Shown: positions 1 to 14,860, counted from the first letter of the stretch. The stretch: DNA of 60,000 nucleotides from Symsagittifera roscoffensis (GCF_963678635.1 NC_087069.1:8134633-8194632), one strand, 5' to 3'. The notes: generated from the letters alone by a model not told the origin. Made by a program: numbers and translations.

Positions 1-2129
1 TAATCCTTTTCCTCTTTGTGACATCTATTTAAATTAATTTTTTTCAGTTATTTGCCTTGTAGCTTGCATGATTTCTCTAAAATTGAGCTCCGATGCTTGG
101 CTAAAATGAATTTCTCATAATTGACCGGCTGCTTTTGTCCACAGCTAACAATTGATTGGGTACAAACTTAATATCTTTTCTTAATTTCGCAGACTGCATA
201 ACTGTGTTTGAAATGACTCTTAGCAAAATTCCTCAATTCTGTATTTTTTCTCTGTTGACAACTAAATTATTGCTCTTTCAATGCAAAGAACGTTGATCTT
301 TGCCTGCTTGATTTCTGTGAAATCAAGTTCCGATGCTCGGGCTAAATTAAAACTCTTCTGAGAGACTGGATGTGTTTGTCCTCAGCTAATAATTGAACTG
401 GTGCAGACCGAACTGTTAATTTGATTCTAAGTTTTGTAGCTTGCATAATTTTGTTTTCATCCAGCTACGGTGCATAGAAGAATCCATGACATCAAATCTC
501 CTATTTTTTATGATATTCAATTTCAAGCTATTTTTTGTTCAAATAATTTGCCTTGTAGCTTGCATAATTTCTCTGAAATCGAGCTCCAATGCTTAGCTAA
601 ATTGAATCTCCCATAGTTGACTGGCTGTTTTTGTCCTTAGCTAACAATTGATTGGGTACAAACTTAATATCTCCAAACTTTTTTTTTCCTAATTTTGCAG
701 ACTGCATAACTTTGTTTGAAAAGATTCATAGCAAAATTCCTTAATCCAAAAGTTGTTCTCTGTTGACAACTAACTTATTGCTTTTTTATCCAAAGAATGT
801 GCTCTTTGCTTGCTTGATTTCTGATAAATCAAGCTCCGATGTTCGGCTAAATTGAAGCTCCCATAATTGACTGGCTGTTTTTGTCCACAACTTTTAATTG
901 AATGGGTGTTTACCTAATTGGTTACTTCTTTCTTAGTTTTGTAGGTTGCATAGTTTTGTTTTCATCCAGCTACGGTGCATAGAAGAATCCATTACATCAA
1001 ACTCCTATTTTTTGTGATAATTAGTTTCAAGCTATGTTTGTTCAAATAATTTGCCTTGTAGCTTGCATAATTTCTCTGAAATCGAGCTCCGATGCTTGAC
1101 TAAATTGAATCTCCCATAATTGACCGGCTGTTTTTGTCCACAGCTAACAATTGATTGGGTACAAATTTAATATCTTTTCATAATTTTACAGACTGCATAA
1201 TTTGTTTGAAAAGATGCTCAGCAAAACTCCTTTATCCAAAATTTTTCTCTGTCACCAACTAATTTACTGCTTTTTATCTAAAGAATGTGCTCTTTGCTTG
1301 CTTGATTTTCGTTGAAGTCAAGCTCCGATGCTCCGCTAAATTGAAGCTCTCCTAATTGACTGGCTGTTTTGCGCAGAGCTAATAAATGAATTGATGCAGA
1401 CCGATTTGTTAACTTGATTCTAAGTTTTGTAGCTTGCATATTTTTGTTTTCATCCAGCTACGGTGCATAGAAGAATCCATTACATCAAATCTCCTCTTTT
1501 TTGTGATAATTAGTTTCAAGCTATGTTTGTTCAAATAATTTGCCTTGTAGCTTGCATAATTTCTCTGAAATTGAGCTCCGATGCTTGGCTAAATTGAATC
1601 TTCCAAACTTGACTGGCTGTTTTTGTCAATAGCTAACAATTGATTGGGTACAAACTTAATATCTTCAAACTTAATTTTTTTTTCTTAATTTGCAGACTGC
1701 ATAACTTTGTTTGAAAAGATTCTTAGCAAAGTTCCTCAATCCATAAGTTGTTTTCTGTTGACAACTAACTTATTGCTTTTTTATCCAAAGAATGTGCTCT
1801 TTGCTTGCTTGATTTCTGTGAAATCAAGCTCCGATCTTTGGCTAAATTAAAACTTCCATAATTGACTGGCTGTTTTTGTCCACAATTTTTAATTGAATGG
1901 GTGTTAACTTAATTGGTTACTTTTTCTTAGTTTTGTAGGTTGCATAGTTTTGTTTTAAACCAGCTTCGAAGCTTTAAAAAAATAAATAAGCCTATATCTT
2001 TGTGACATCTAGTTAAAGCAACTTTTGTTCAAATAATTTGCCTTGTAGCTTGCATGAATTCTCTGAACTCGAGCTCCGATGCTTGGCTAAATTGAATCTC
2101 CTATAATTGACTGGCTGTTTTTGTCCACA

Positions 2130-5100
2130 TCTAACAATTGATTGGGTACAAGCTCAATATCTTTTCATAATTTTACAGACTGCATAATTTGTTTGAAAAG
2201 ATGCTCAGCAAAACTCCTTCATCCAAAATTTTTATCTGTCAACAACTTATTTACTGCTTTTTATCTAAAGAGTGTGCTCTTTGCTTGCTTGATTTGTGAA
2301 ATCAAGCTCCGATGCTCGGGTAAATTATAACACATAAAACTGACTGGTTGTTTTTGTCCACAAGTAATAATTGAATGAGTTTAAATTTAACTCCTAACTC
2401 ATTCTTAGTTTTGTAGATTGCATAGTTTTGCTTTCATCCTGCTTCGGTGCTAAGAAGAATTCATCAATCAAAATCTCGTTATTCTCATTGTCACATCTAA
2501 TTAAAAGCAATTTTTGTTCAAATATTTTGCCTTGTAGCTTGCTTGAATTCTCTGAACTCGCGCTCCGATGCTAAATTGAATCTCACATAATTGACCGACT
2601 GTTTTTGTCCAGAGCTAAGAATTGATTGGGTACAAACTCAATATCTTTTCATAATTTTACAGACTGCATAATTTGTTTGAAATGATGCTCAGCAAAACTC
2701 CTTCATCCAAAATTTTTATCTGTCAACAACTTATTTACTGCTTTTTATCTAAAAAGTGTGCTCTTTGCTTGCTTGATTTGTGAAATCAAGCTCCGATGCT
2801 CGGGTAAATTATAACACATAAAACTGACTGGTTGTTTTTGTCCACAAGTAATAATTGAATGAGTTTAAATTTAACTCCTAACTCATTCTTAGTTTTGTAG
2901 ATTGCATAGTTTTGCTTTAATCCTGCTACGGTGCTTAGAAGAATCCATCAATCGAAATCTCGTACTTCTCATTGTCAATCTAATTAAAAGCAATTTTTGT
3001 TCAAATATTTTGCCTTGTAGCTTGCTTGAATTCTCTGAACTCGCGCTCCGATGCTAAATTGAATCTCACATAAATGACCGACTGTTTTTGTCCAGAGCTA
3101 AGAATTGATTGGGTACAAACTCAATAGCTTTTCATAATTTTACAGACTGCATAATTTGTTTGAAAAGATGCTCAGCAAAACTCCTTAATCCAAAATTTTT
3201 TCTCTGTCAACAACTAATTTATATCTTTTCATCTAACGAATGTGCTCTCTGTTTGCTTGATTTCTGTGAAATCAAGCTCCAATAGTCGGTTAAATTGAAT
3301 CTCCCATAATTGACCGGCTGTTTTTGTTCACAGCTAACAATTGATTTGGTACAAACTCAACATCTTTTCATAATTTTACAGACTGCATAATTTGTTTGAA
3401 AAGATGCTCAGCAAAACTCCTGAATCCAAAATTTTCCTTTCAATAACTAATTTACTGCTTTTTATCTAAAGAATGTGCTCATTGCTTGCTTGATTTGTGA
3501 AATCAAGCTCCGATGCTCGGGTAAATTAAAACACACAAAACTGACTGGTTGTTTTTGTCCACAAGTAATGATTGAATGAGCGTAAATTTAACTCCTAACT
3601 TCATTCTTAGTTCTGTAGATTGCATAGTTTTGCTTTAATCCTGCTACGGTGCTTAGAAGAATCCATCAATCGAAATCTCGTACTTCTCATTGTCACATCT
3701 AATTCAAAGCAATTTTTGTTCAAATATTTTGCCTTGTAGCTTGCATGAATTCTCTGAACTCGAGCTCCGATGCTTGGCTAAATTGAATCTCACATAATTG
3801 ACCGGCTGCTTTTGTCCACAGCTAAGAATTGATTGGGTACAAACTCAATATCTTTTCATAATTTACAGACTGCATAATTTGTTTGAAAAGATGCTCAGCA
3901 AAACTCCTTAATCCAAAATTTTTTCTCTGTCAACAACTATTTTATATCTTTTTATCTAACGAATGTGCTCTCTGTTTGCTTGATTTCTGTGAAATCAAGC
4001 TCCAATAGTCGGTTAAATTGAATCTCCCATAATGACCGGCTGTTTTTGTTCACAGCTAACAATTGATTCGGTACAAACTCAACATCTTTTCATAATTTTA
4101 CAGACTGCATAATTTGTTTGAAAAGATGCTCAGCAAAACTCCTTCATCCAAAATTTTTATCTGTCAACAACTTATTTACTGCTTTTTATCTAAAGAGTGT
4201 GCTCTTTGCTTGCTTGATTTGTGAAATCAAGCTCCTATGCTCGGGTAAATTATAACACATAAAACTGACTGGTTGTTTTTGTCCACAAGTAATAATTGAA
4301 TGAGTTTAAATTTAACTCCTAACTCATTCTTAGTTTTGTAGATTGCATAGTTTTGCTTTCATCCTGCTTCGGTGCTAAGAAGAATTCATCAATCGAAATC
4401 TCGTTATTCTCATTGTCACATCTAATTAAAAGCAATTTTTGTTCAAATATTTTGCCTTGTAGCTTGCTTGAATTCTCTGAACTCGCGCTCCGATGCTAAA
4501 TTGAATCTCACATAAATGACCGACTGTTTTTGTCCAGAGCTAAGAATTGATTGGGTACAAACTCAATAGCTTTTCATAATTTTACAGACTGCATAATTTG
4601 TTTGAAAAGATGCTCAGCAAAACTCCTTAATCCAAAATTTTTTCTCTGTCAACAACTAGTTTATTGCTTTATATCTAAAGATGTGCTCTTTGTTTGCTTG
4701 ATTTCTGTGAAATGAAGCTCCAATAGTCGGTTAAATTGAATCTCCCATAATTGAGCGGCTGTTTTTGTTCACAGCTAACAATTGATTTGGTACAAACTCA
4801 ACATCTTTTCATAATTTTACAGACTGCATAATTTGTTTGAAAAGATGCTCAGCAAAACTCCTGAATCCAAAATTTTCCTTTCAATAACTAATTTACTGCT
4901 TTTTATCTAAAGAATGTGCTCTTTGCTTGCTTGATTTGTGAAATCAAGCTCCGATGCTCGGGTAAATTAAAACACACAAAACTGACTGGTTGTTTTTGTC
5001 CACAAGTAATGATTGAATGAGCGTAAATTTAACTCCTAACTTCATTCTTAGTTCTGTAGATTGCATAGTTTTGCTTTAATCCTGCTACGGTGCTTAGAAG

Positions 5101-8100
5101 AATCCATCAATCGAAATCTCGTACTTCTCATTGTCACATCTAATTCAAAGCAATTTTTGTTCAAATATTTTGCCTTGTAGCTTGCATGAATTCTCTGAAC
5201 TCGAGCTCCGATGCTTGGCTAAATTGAATCTCCTATAATTGACTGGCTGTTTTTGTCCACAGCTAACAATTGATTGGGTACAAACTCAATATCTTTTCAT
5301 AATTTTACAGACTGCATAATTTGTTTGAAAAGATGCTCAGCAAAACTCCTTCATCCAAAATTTTTATCTTTCAACAACTTATTTACTGCTTTTTATCTAA
5401 AGAATGTGCTCTTTGCTTGCTTGATTTGTGAAATCAAGCTCCGATGCTCGGGTAAATTAAAACACACAAAACTGACTGGTTGTTTTTGTCCACAAGTAAT
5501 GATTGAATGAGCGTAAATTTAACTCCTAACTTCATTCTTAGTTCTGTAGATTGCATAGTTTTGCTTTAATCCTGCTACGGTGCTTAGAAGAATCCATCAA
5601 TCGAAATCTCGTACTTCTCATTGTCACATCTAATTCAAAGCAATTTTTGTTCAAATATTTTGCCTTGTAGCTTGCATGAATTCTCTGAACTCGAGCTCCG
5701 ATGCTTGGCTAAATTGAATCTCACATAATTGACCGGCTGCTTTTGTCCACAGCTAAGAATTGATTGGGTACAAACTCAATATCTTTTCATAATTTCAGAC
5801 TGCATAATTTGTTTGAAAAGATGCTCAGCAAAACTCCTTAATCCAAAATTTTTTCTCTGTCAACAACTATTTTATATCTTTTTATCTAACGAATGTGCTC
5901 TCTGTTTGCTTGATTTCTGTGAAATCAAGCTCCAATAGTCGGTTAAATTGAATCTCCCATAATTGACCGGCTGTTTTTGTTCACAGCTAACAATTGATTC
6001 GGTACAAACTCAACATCTTTTCATAATTTTACAGACTGCATAATTTGTTTGAAAAGATGCTCAGCAAAACTCCTGATTCCAAAATTTTCCTTTCAACAAC
6101 TAATTTACTGCTTTTTATCTAAAGAATGTGCTCTTTGCTTGCTTGATTTGTGAAATCAAGCTCCGATGCTCGGGTAAATTAAAACACACAAAACTGACTG
6201 GTTGTTTTTGTCCACAAGTAATGATTGAATGAGCGTAAATTTAACTCCTAACTTCATTCTTAGTTCTGTAGATTGCATAGTTTTGCTTTAATCCTGCTAC
6301 GGTGCTTAGAAGAATCCATCAATCGAAATCTCGTACTTCTCATTGTCACATCTAATTCAAAGCAATTTTTGTTCAAATATTTTGCCTTGTAGCTTGCATG
6401 AATTCTCTGAACTCGAGCTCCGATGCTTGGCTAAATTGAATCTCACATAATTGACCGGCTGCTTTTGTCCACAGCTATCAATTGATTCGGTTTAAACTCA
6501 ACATCTTTTCATAATTTTACAGACTGCATAATTTGTTTGAAAAGATGCTCAGCAAAACTCCTGAATCCAAAAGTTTCCTTTCAACAACTAATTTCCTGCT
6601 TTTTATCTAAAGAATGTGCTCTTTGCTTGCTTGATTTGTGAAATCAAGCTCCGATGCTCGGGTAAATTAAAACACACAAAACTGACTGGTTGTTTTTGTC
6701 CACAAGTAATGATTGAATGAGCGTAAATTTAACTCCTAACTTCATTCTTAGTTCTGTAGATGGCATAGTTTTGCTTTAATCCTGCTACGGTGCTTAGAAG
6801 AATCCATCAATCGAAATCTCGTACTTCTCATTGTCACATCTAATTCAAAGCAATTTTTGTTCAAATATTTTGCCTTGTAGCTTGCATGAATTCTCTGAAC
6901 TCGAGCTCCGATGCTTGGCTAAATTGAATCTCCTATAATTGACTGGCTGTTTTTGTCCACAGCTAACAATTGATTGGGTACAAACTCAATATCTTTTCAT
7001 AATTTTACAGACTGCATAATTTGTTTGAAAAGATGCTCAGCAAAACTCCTTCATCCAAAATTTTTATCTTTCAACAACTTATTTACTGCTTTTTATCTAA
7101 AGAGTGTGCTCGTTGCTTGCTTGATTTGTGAAATCAAGCTCCGATGCTCGGGTAAATTAAAATACATAAAACTGACTGGTTGTTTTTGTCCACAAGTAAT
7201 AATTGAATGAGTGTAAATTTAACTCCTAACTCGTTCTTAGTTTTGTAGATTGCATAGTTTTGCTTTCATCCTGCTTCGGTGCTAAGAAGAATTCATCAAT
7301 CGAAATCTCGTACTTCTCATTGTCACATCTAATTCAAAGCAATTTTTGTTCAAATATTTTGCCTTGTAGCTTGCTTGAATTCTCTGAACTCGCGCTCCGA
7401 TGCTAAATTGAATCTCACATAATTGACCGACTGTTTTTGTCCAGAGCTGAGAATTGATTGGGTACAAACTCAATAGCTTTTCATAATTTTACAGACTGCA
7501 TAATTTGTTTGAAAAGATGCTCAGCAAAACTCCTTAATCCAAAATTTTTTCTCTGTCAACAACTAATTTATATCTTTTTATCAAACGAATGTGCTCTCTG
7601 TTTGCTTGATTTCTGTGAAATCAAGCTCCAAAAGTCGGTTAAATTGAATCTCCCATAATTGACCGGCTGTTTTTGTTCACAGCTAACAATTGATTCGGTA
7701 CAAACTCAACATCTTTTCATAATTTTACAGACTGCATAATTTGTTTGAAAAGATGCTCAGCAAAACTCCTGAATCCAAAATTTTCCTTTCAACAACTAAT
7801 TTACTGCTTTTTATCTAAAGAATGTGCTCTTTGCTTGCTTGATTTGTGAAATCAAGCTCCGATGCTCGGGTAAATTAAAACACACAAAACTGACTGGTTG
7901 TTTTTGTCCACAAGTAATGATTGAATGAGTGTAAATTTAACTCCTAACTTCATTCTTAGTTCTGTAGATTGCATAGTTTTGCTTTAATCCTGCTACGGTG
8001 CTTAGAAGAATCCATCAATCGAAATCTCGTACTTCTCATTGTCACATCTAATTCAAAGCAATTTTTGTTCAAATATTTTGCCTTGTAGCTTGCATGAATT

Positions 8101-8660
8101 CTCTGAACTCGAGCTCCGATGCTTGGCTAAATTGAATCTCACATAATTGACCGGCTGCTTTTGTCCACAGCTAAGAATTGATTGGGTACAAACTCAATAT
8201 CTTTTCATAATTTACAGACTGCATAACTTGTTTGAAAAGATGCTCAACAAAACTCCTTAATCCAAAATTTTTTCTCTGTCAACAACTAATTTATATCTTT
8301 TCATCTAAAGAATGTGCTCTTTGTTTTCTGGATTTCTTTGAAATCAAGCTCCAATAGTCGGTTAAATTGAATCTCCCATAATTGACTGGCTGTTTTTATC
8401 CGAAGCTAACATTTGATTGGGTACAAACTTAATATCTTTTCCTAATTTTGCAGGCTGCATAACTCTGTTCGAAATGACTCTCACAAAAACTCCTCAATTT
8501 AGAAATTTTTCTCTGTTCACAATTAACTTAATGCTTTTTTATCCAAATAATGTGCTCTTTGCTTGCTTGATTTGTGAAATCAAGCTCCGATGCTCGGCTA
8601 AATTGAAACACACAGAACTGACTGGTGGTTTTTGTCCACAAGTAATAATTGAATGAGTGT
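2130..8660. repeat. Homogenised higher-order block of the array
   Basis: Within this block monomers are nearly identical over hundreds of bases. For example 5171-5660 against 5661-6150, and the segments beginning at 3010, 4450 and 7365 that share the unusual cgcgctccgatgctaaattg variant. The order of variants is not a single fixed period, so the block reads as several overlapping unequal-crossover products. The high identity compared with the 9-25 kb part suggests recent turnover here. Confidence 0.75.
5420..5438. other. Conserved dyad (representative copy) of the array monomer
   Basis: CTTGATTT-gtg-AAATCAAG is a perfect 8-bp inverted repeat around a 3-base spacer. The same dyad with a 5-base spacer (ctgtg) is seen at 307-327 and in many other type-a monomers. 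Type-b monomers keep the related gatttc-tct-gaaatc. It sits just before the invariant gctccgatg box. Conservation across otherwise diverged monomers is seen directly; a role as a protein-binding site or hairpin is inference. Confidence 0.7.
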
Positions 8661-9109
8661 AAATTTAACTCCTAACTTCATTCTTAGTTTTGTAGGTTGC
8701 ATAGTTTTGCTTTAGTCCTGCTACGAAGCTCAGAAGAATCAATCAATACAACAATACTATCTCTTCTTTATTCTAAATTAAAGCATTTTTTTGTTCATTC
8801 AATTTGCCTTGTAGCTTGCATGAATTCGCTGAACTCGAGCTCCGTTGCTTGGCTAAATTGAATCTCACATAATTGACTGGCTGTTTTTGTCCACAGCTAA
8901 CAATTGATTGATTACGAACTTAATATCTTCTCAAAATTTTACAGACTGTATAATTTGTTTGAAAAGCTGCTCAGCAAAACTCCTCAATCCAAAATTTTTT
9001 CTCTGTCAATAACTAATTTATTGCTTTTTATCTAAAGAATGTCCTCTTTGTTTGCTAGATTTCTGTGAAATCAGCTCCAGTAGTCGGTTAAATTGAATGT
9101 CCCATAATT

Positions 9110-11400
9110 AGCTGGCTGTTTTTGTCCACAATTTTTAATTGAATGGGTGTTAACTTAATTGGTTACTTCTTTCTTAGTTTTGTAGGTTGCATAGTTTTGT
9201 TTTTAACCTACTTCGAAGCTTGAAAAAATTAAATAATCCTATTCCTCTTTGTGACATCTATTTAAAGCAATTTTTTTTCAATTAATTTGCCTTGTAACTT
9301 GCATGATTTCTCTGAAATGGAGCTCCGATGCTTGGCTAAATTGAATCTCCCATAATTGACCGGCTGTTTTTGTCCACAGCTAACAATTGATTGCGTACAA
9401 ACTTAATATCTTTTCATAATTTTGCAGACTGCATAATGTGTTTGAAAAGATGCTCAACAAAACTCCTCAATCCAAAACTTTTTCTCTGTCAACTAATTTA
9501 TTACTTTTTATCTAAAGAAAGTGCTCCTTGTTTGCTTGATATCTGTGAAATCAAGCTCCAGTAGTCGGTTAAATTGAATGTCCCATAATTAACTGGCTGT
9601 TTTTGTCCACAACTTTTAATTGAATGAGTGTGAACTTAATTGGTTACTACTTTCTTAGTTTTGTAGGTTGCATAGTTTTGTTTTAAACCTGCTTCGAAGC
9701 TTGAAAAAATTAAATAATCCTGTTCCTCTTTGTGACATCTAATTAAAGCAATTTTTTTTTCAATTAATTTGCCTTGTAACTTGCATGATTTCTCTGAAAT
9801 CGAGCTCCGATGCTTGGCTAAATTGAATCTCCCATAATTGACCGGCTGTTTTTGTCCACAGCTAACAATTGATTGCGTACAAACTTAATATCTTTTCATA
9901 ATTTTGCAGACTGCATAATTTGTTTGAAAAGATGCTCAGCAAAACTCCTCAATCCAAAATTTTTTCTCTGTCAACAACTTATTTATTAGTTTTTATCTAA
10001 AGAATGTGCTCGTTGTTTGCTTGATTTCTGTGAAATCAAGCTCCGATGTTCTGCTAAATTGAATGTCCCATAATTAACTGGCTGTTTTGGTCCACAACTT
10101 TTAATTGAATGGGTGTTCACTTAATTGGTTACTTCTTTCTTATTTTTGTAGGTTGCAAAGTCTTGTTTTAAGCCAGCTTCGAAGCTTAAAAAAATTAAAT
10201 AATCCTTTATCTTTGTGACAACTATTAAAGCAACTTTTGTTCAAATAATTTGCCGTAGCTCCGATGCTTGGCTAAATTGAATCACCCATAAATGACTGGC
10301 TGTTTTTGTCCACAGCTAACAACTGATTGGTACAAACTTAATATCTTATCATAATTTTGCAGACTGCATAATTTGTTTGAAAAGATGCTCAGCAAAACTC
10401 CTCAATCCAACATTATTTTCTCTGTCAACAACTAATTTATTACTTTTTATCTAAAGAATGTGCTCTTTTTTTGCTTGATTTGTAAAATCAAGCTCCGATG
10501 CTCGGCTAAATTGAATGTCCCATATTTAACTGGCTGTTTTGGTCCACAACTTTTAATTGAATGGGTGTTAACTTAATTGGTTACTTCTTTTTTAGTTTTG
10601 TAGGTTGCAAAGTCTTGTTTTAAATCAGCTTCGAAGCTTAAAAAAATTAAATAATCCTCTATCTTTGTGACATCTACTTAAAGCAACTTTTGTTCAAATA
10701 ATTTGCCTTGTAGCTCCGATGCTTGGCTAAATTGAAACTCCCATAAATGACTGGCTGTTTTGGTCCACAACTTTTAATTGAATGGGTGCTAACTTAATTG
10801 GTTACTTCTTTCTTAGTTTTGTAGGTTGCATAGTTTTGTTTTAAACCAGCTTCGAAGCTTAAAAAAATTAAATAATCCTATTCCTCTTTGTGACATCTAT
10901 TTAAAGCAATTTTTTTTTCAATTAATTTGCCCTGTAGCTGGCATGATTTCTCTGAAAGCAAGCTCCGATGCTTGGCTGAATAGAATCTCCCATAATTGAC
11001 TGGCTGTTTTTGTCCACAGCTAACAATTGATTGGGTACAAACTTAATATCTTTTTATAATTTTGCAGACTGCATAATTTGTTTGAAAGATGCTCAGCAAA
11101 ACTCCTCAATCCAAATTTTTTTCTCTGTCAACAATTAGTTTATTGCTTTAAATCTAAAGATGTGCTCTTTGTTTGCTTGATTTCTGTGAAATGAAGCTCC
11201 AATAGTCGGTTAAATTGAATGTCCCACATTTAACGGGCTGTTTTTGTCCACAACTTTTAATTGAATGGGTGTTAACTTAATTGGTTACTTCTTTCTTAGT
11301 TTTGTAGGTTGTAAAGTCTTGTTTTAAACCAGCTTCGAAGCTTAAAAAAATTAAATTATCCTATTCCTCTTTGTGACACTATTTAAAACAATTTTTTCAA
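9110..11400. repeat. Array subfamily with cttcgaagctt box
   Basis: Type-b monomers here share ttggttacttctttcttag and a palindromic cttcgaagctt box in place of the gctacggtgc box. Successive copies start near 9150, 9640, 10120, 10575, 10800 and 11280, about 480 bp apart apart from one shortened unit of about 220 bp. Confidence 0.65.
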
Positions 11401-14400
11401 TTAATTTGCCCTGTAGCTTGCATGATTTCTCTGAAATCAAGCTCCGATGCTTGGCTGAATAGAATGTCTCATAATTGACTGGCAGTTTTTTTCCACAGCT
11501 AACAATTGATTGGGTACAAACTTAATATCTTTTCAGAATTTTGCAGACTGCATAATTTGTTTGAAAGATGCTCAGCAAAACTCCTCAATCCAAATTTTTT
11601 TCTCTGTCAACAACTAGTTTATTGCTTTATATCTAAAGATGTGCTCTTTGTTTGCTTGATTTCTGTGAAATGAAGCTCCAATAGTCGGTTAAATTGAATC
11701 TCACATAATTGACTGGCGGTTTTTATCCACAGCTAACAATTGATTGGGTACAACTTAGTATCTTTTCCTGATTTTGCTGGCTGCATAACTGTGTTTTAAA
11801 TGACTTTTTGCAAAATTCCTCAATTCAAAATTTTTTCTCTGTTCACAATTAACTTATGCTTTTTTATACAAAGAATGTGCTCTTTGCTTGCTTGATTTGT
11901 CAAATCAAGCTCCGATGCTCGGCTAAATTGAAACACACAGAACTGACTGGTGGTTTTTGTCCACAAGTATTAATTGAATGAGTGTAAATTTAACTCCTAA
12001 CTTCATTCTTAGTTTTGTAGGTTGCATAGTTTTGCTTTAGTCCTGCTACGGTGATTAGAAGAATTCATCAATCGAAATCTCCTACTTCTTATTGTCACAT
12101 CTAATTCCAAGCAATTTTTGTTCAACTATTTTGCCTTGTAGCTTGCATGAATTCTCTGAACTCGAGCTCCGATGCTTGGCTAAATTGAATCTCACATAAT
12201 TGACCGGCTGGTTTTGTCCACAGCTAACAATTAATTGTGTACAAACTTAATGTCTTTTTTTTATTTTTGCAGACTGCATAATTGTGTTTGAAATGACGCT
12301 TAGCAAAGTTCCTTTGTTCAAAAATTTTTCTCACTTGACAACTAACTTATTGCTTTTTCAATGTAAAGAATGTGGTCTTTGCTTGCTTGAATTCTGTGAA
12401 ATCAAGTTCCGATGCTCGTGCTAAACCAAAACTTCTGATTGACTGGATGTGTTTGTCCTCAACTAATAATTGACTTGGTGCAGTCGGAACTCTTTGATTC
12501 TAAGTCGTGTAGCTTGAATGTTTTATATTGTTTTCATCCAGCTACGGTGCATAGAAGAATCCATGACATCAAATCTCCTATTTTCTTGTGATATTTAATT
12601 TCAAGCTATTGTTGTTTAAATAATTTGCCATGTAGCTTGCATAATTTCTCTGAAATCGAGCTCCGATGCTTGGCTAATTTGAATCTCCCATAATTGACCG
12701 GCTGTTTTTTTTTCACAGCTAACAATTGATTGGGTACAAACCTAAAATCTTTTCATAATTTTGCAGACTGCATAATTTGTTCAAAAAGATGCTCAGCAAA
12801 ACTCCTCAATCTAAAATTCCTTCTGTCATCAACTAAATTATTGTTTTTTGTCTAAAGAATGTGCTCATTTTTTGCTTGATTTCTGTGAAATCAATCTCCG
12901 ATGCTCGGCCAAATTGAAAATCTCCTAATTGACTGGCTGTTTTTATCCACAGCTAACAATTGAATGGATGTGAACCTAACTCTTAACCTAATTCCATCTA
13001 TTTAAAACAATTTTTTTTCAATTAATTTGCCCTGTAGCTTGCATGATTTCTCTGAAATCAAGCTCCGATGCTTGGCTGAGTAGAATCTCCCATAATTGAC
13101 TGGCTGTTTTTGTCCACAGCTAACAATTGATTGGGTACAAACTTAATATCTTTTCATAATTTTGCAGACTGCATAATTTGTTTGAAAGATGCTCAGCAAA
13201 ACTCCTCAATCCAAATTTTTTTCTCTGTCAACAACTAGTTTATTGCTTTATATCTAAAGATGTGCTCTTTGTTTGCTTGATTTCTGTGAAATGAAGCTCC
13301 AATAGTCGGTTAAATTGAATCTCACATAATTGACTGGCTGTTTTTATCCACAGCTAACAATTGATTGGGTACAACTTAGTATCTTTTCATAATTTTGCAG
13401 ACTGCATAATTTGTTTGAAAGATGCTCAGCAAAACTCCTCAATCCAAATTTTTTCTCTGTCAACAACTAGTTTATTGCTTTATATCTAAAGATGTGCTCT
13501 TTGTTTGCTTGATTTCTGTGAAATCAAGCTCCAATAGTCGGTTAAATTGAATCTCACATAATTGACTGGCTGTTTTTATCCACAGCTAACAATTGATTGG
13601 GTACAACTTAGTATCTTTTCCTAATTTTGCTGGCTGCATAACTGTGTTTTAAATGACTCTTTGCAAAATTCCTCAATTCAAAATTTTTTCTCTGTTCACA
13701 ATTAACTTATGCTTTTTTAAACAAAGAATGTGCTCTTTGCTTGCTTGATTTGTCAAATCAAGCTCCGATGCTCGGCTAAATAGAAACACACAGAACTGAC
13801 TGGTGGTTTTTGTCCACAAGTATTAATTGAATGAGTGTAAATTTAACTCCTAACTTCATTCTTAGTTTTGTAGTTTGCATAGTTTTGCTTTAGTCCTGCT
13901 ACGGTGCTTAGAAGAATTCATCAATCGAAATCTCCTACTTCTTATTGTCACATCTAATTCCAAGCAATTTTTGTTCAACTATTTTGCCTTGTAGCTTGCA
14001 TGAATTCTCTGAACTCGAGCTCCGATGCTTGGCTAAGTTGAATCTCACATAATTGACCGGCTGGTTTTGTCCACAGCTAACAATTAATTGTGTACAAACT
14101 TAATGTATTTTTTTTATTTTTGCAGACTGCATGTTTGAAATGACGCTTAGCAAAGTTCCTTTGTTCAAAATTTTTTCTCACTTGACAACTAACTTATTGC
14201 TTTTTCAATGTAAGGAATGTGGTCTTTGCTTGCTTGAATTCTGTGAAATCAAGTTCCGATGCTCGTGCTAAACTAAAACTTCTGATTGACTGGATGTGTT
14301 TGTCCTCAACTAATAATTGACTTGGTGCAGTCGGAACTCTTTGATTCTAAGTCGTGTAGCTTGAATGTTTTTTATTGTTTTCATCCAGCTACGGTGCATA

Positions 14401-14860
14401 GAAGAATCCATGACATCAAATCTCCTATTTTCTTGTGATATTTAATTTCAAGCTATTGTTGTTTAAATAATTTGCCATGTAGCTTGCATAATTTCTCTGA
14501 AATCGAGCTCCGATGCTTGGCTAATTTGAATCTCCCATAATTGACCGGCTGTTTTTTTTTTCACAGCTAACAATTGATTGGGTACAAACCTAAAATATTT
14601 TCATAATTTTGCAGACTGCATAATTTGTTCAAAAAGATGCTCAGCAAAACTCCTCAATCTAAAATTCCTTCTGTCATCAACTAAATTATTGCTTTTTGTC
14701 TAAAGAATGTGCTCATTGTTTGCTTGATTTCTGTGAAATCAATCTCCGATGCTCGGCCAAATTGAAAATCTCCTAATTGACTGGCTGTTTTTATCCACAG
14801 CTAACAATTGAATGGATGTGAACCTAACTCTTAACCTAATTCCAAGTTTTGTAGCTTGCA
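11390..14860. repeat. Large duplicated segment (~1.6-1.85 kb) in the array
   Basis: The segment beginning near 11,396 recurs near 13,018, and downstream markers (tcctgctacgg at 12,041 and 13,894) are 1,853 bp apart. The second copy contains one extra ~240-bp type-a monomer (about 13,320-13,560), which explains why the offset grows inside the copy. Rare variants such as the cggctggttttgtccacagc form and the gaccggctg run of t residues occur in both copies. Confidence 0.8.

Noticed and set aside
2142-8656. Repeated plus-strand ORFs of 60-79 codons (Cys/Phe/Leu-rich) as a small protein family
   Set aside because: They are the same satellite monomer read in one frame; indels shift or end the frame in neighbouring copies, no start context is shared, and the minus strand has similar open stretches.
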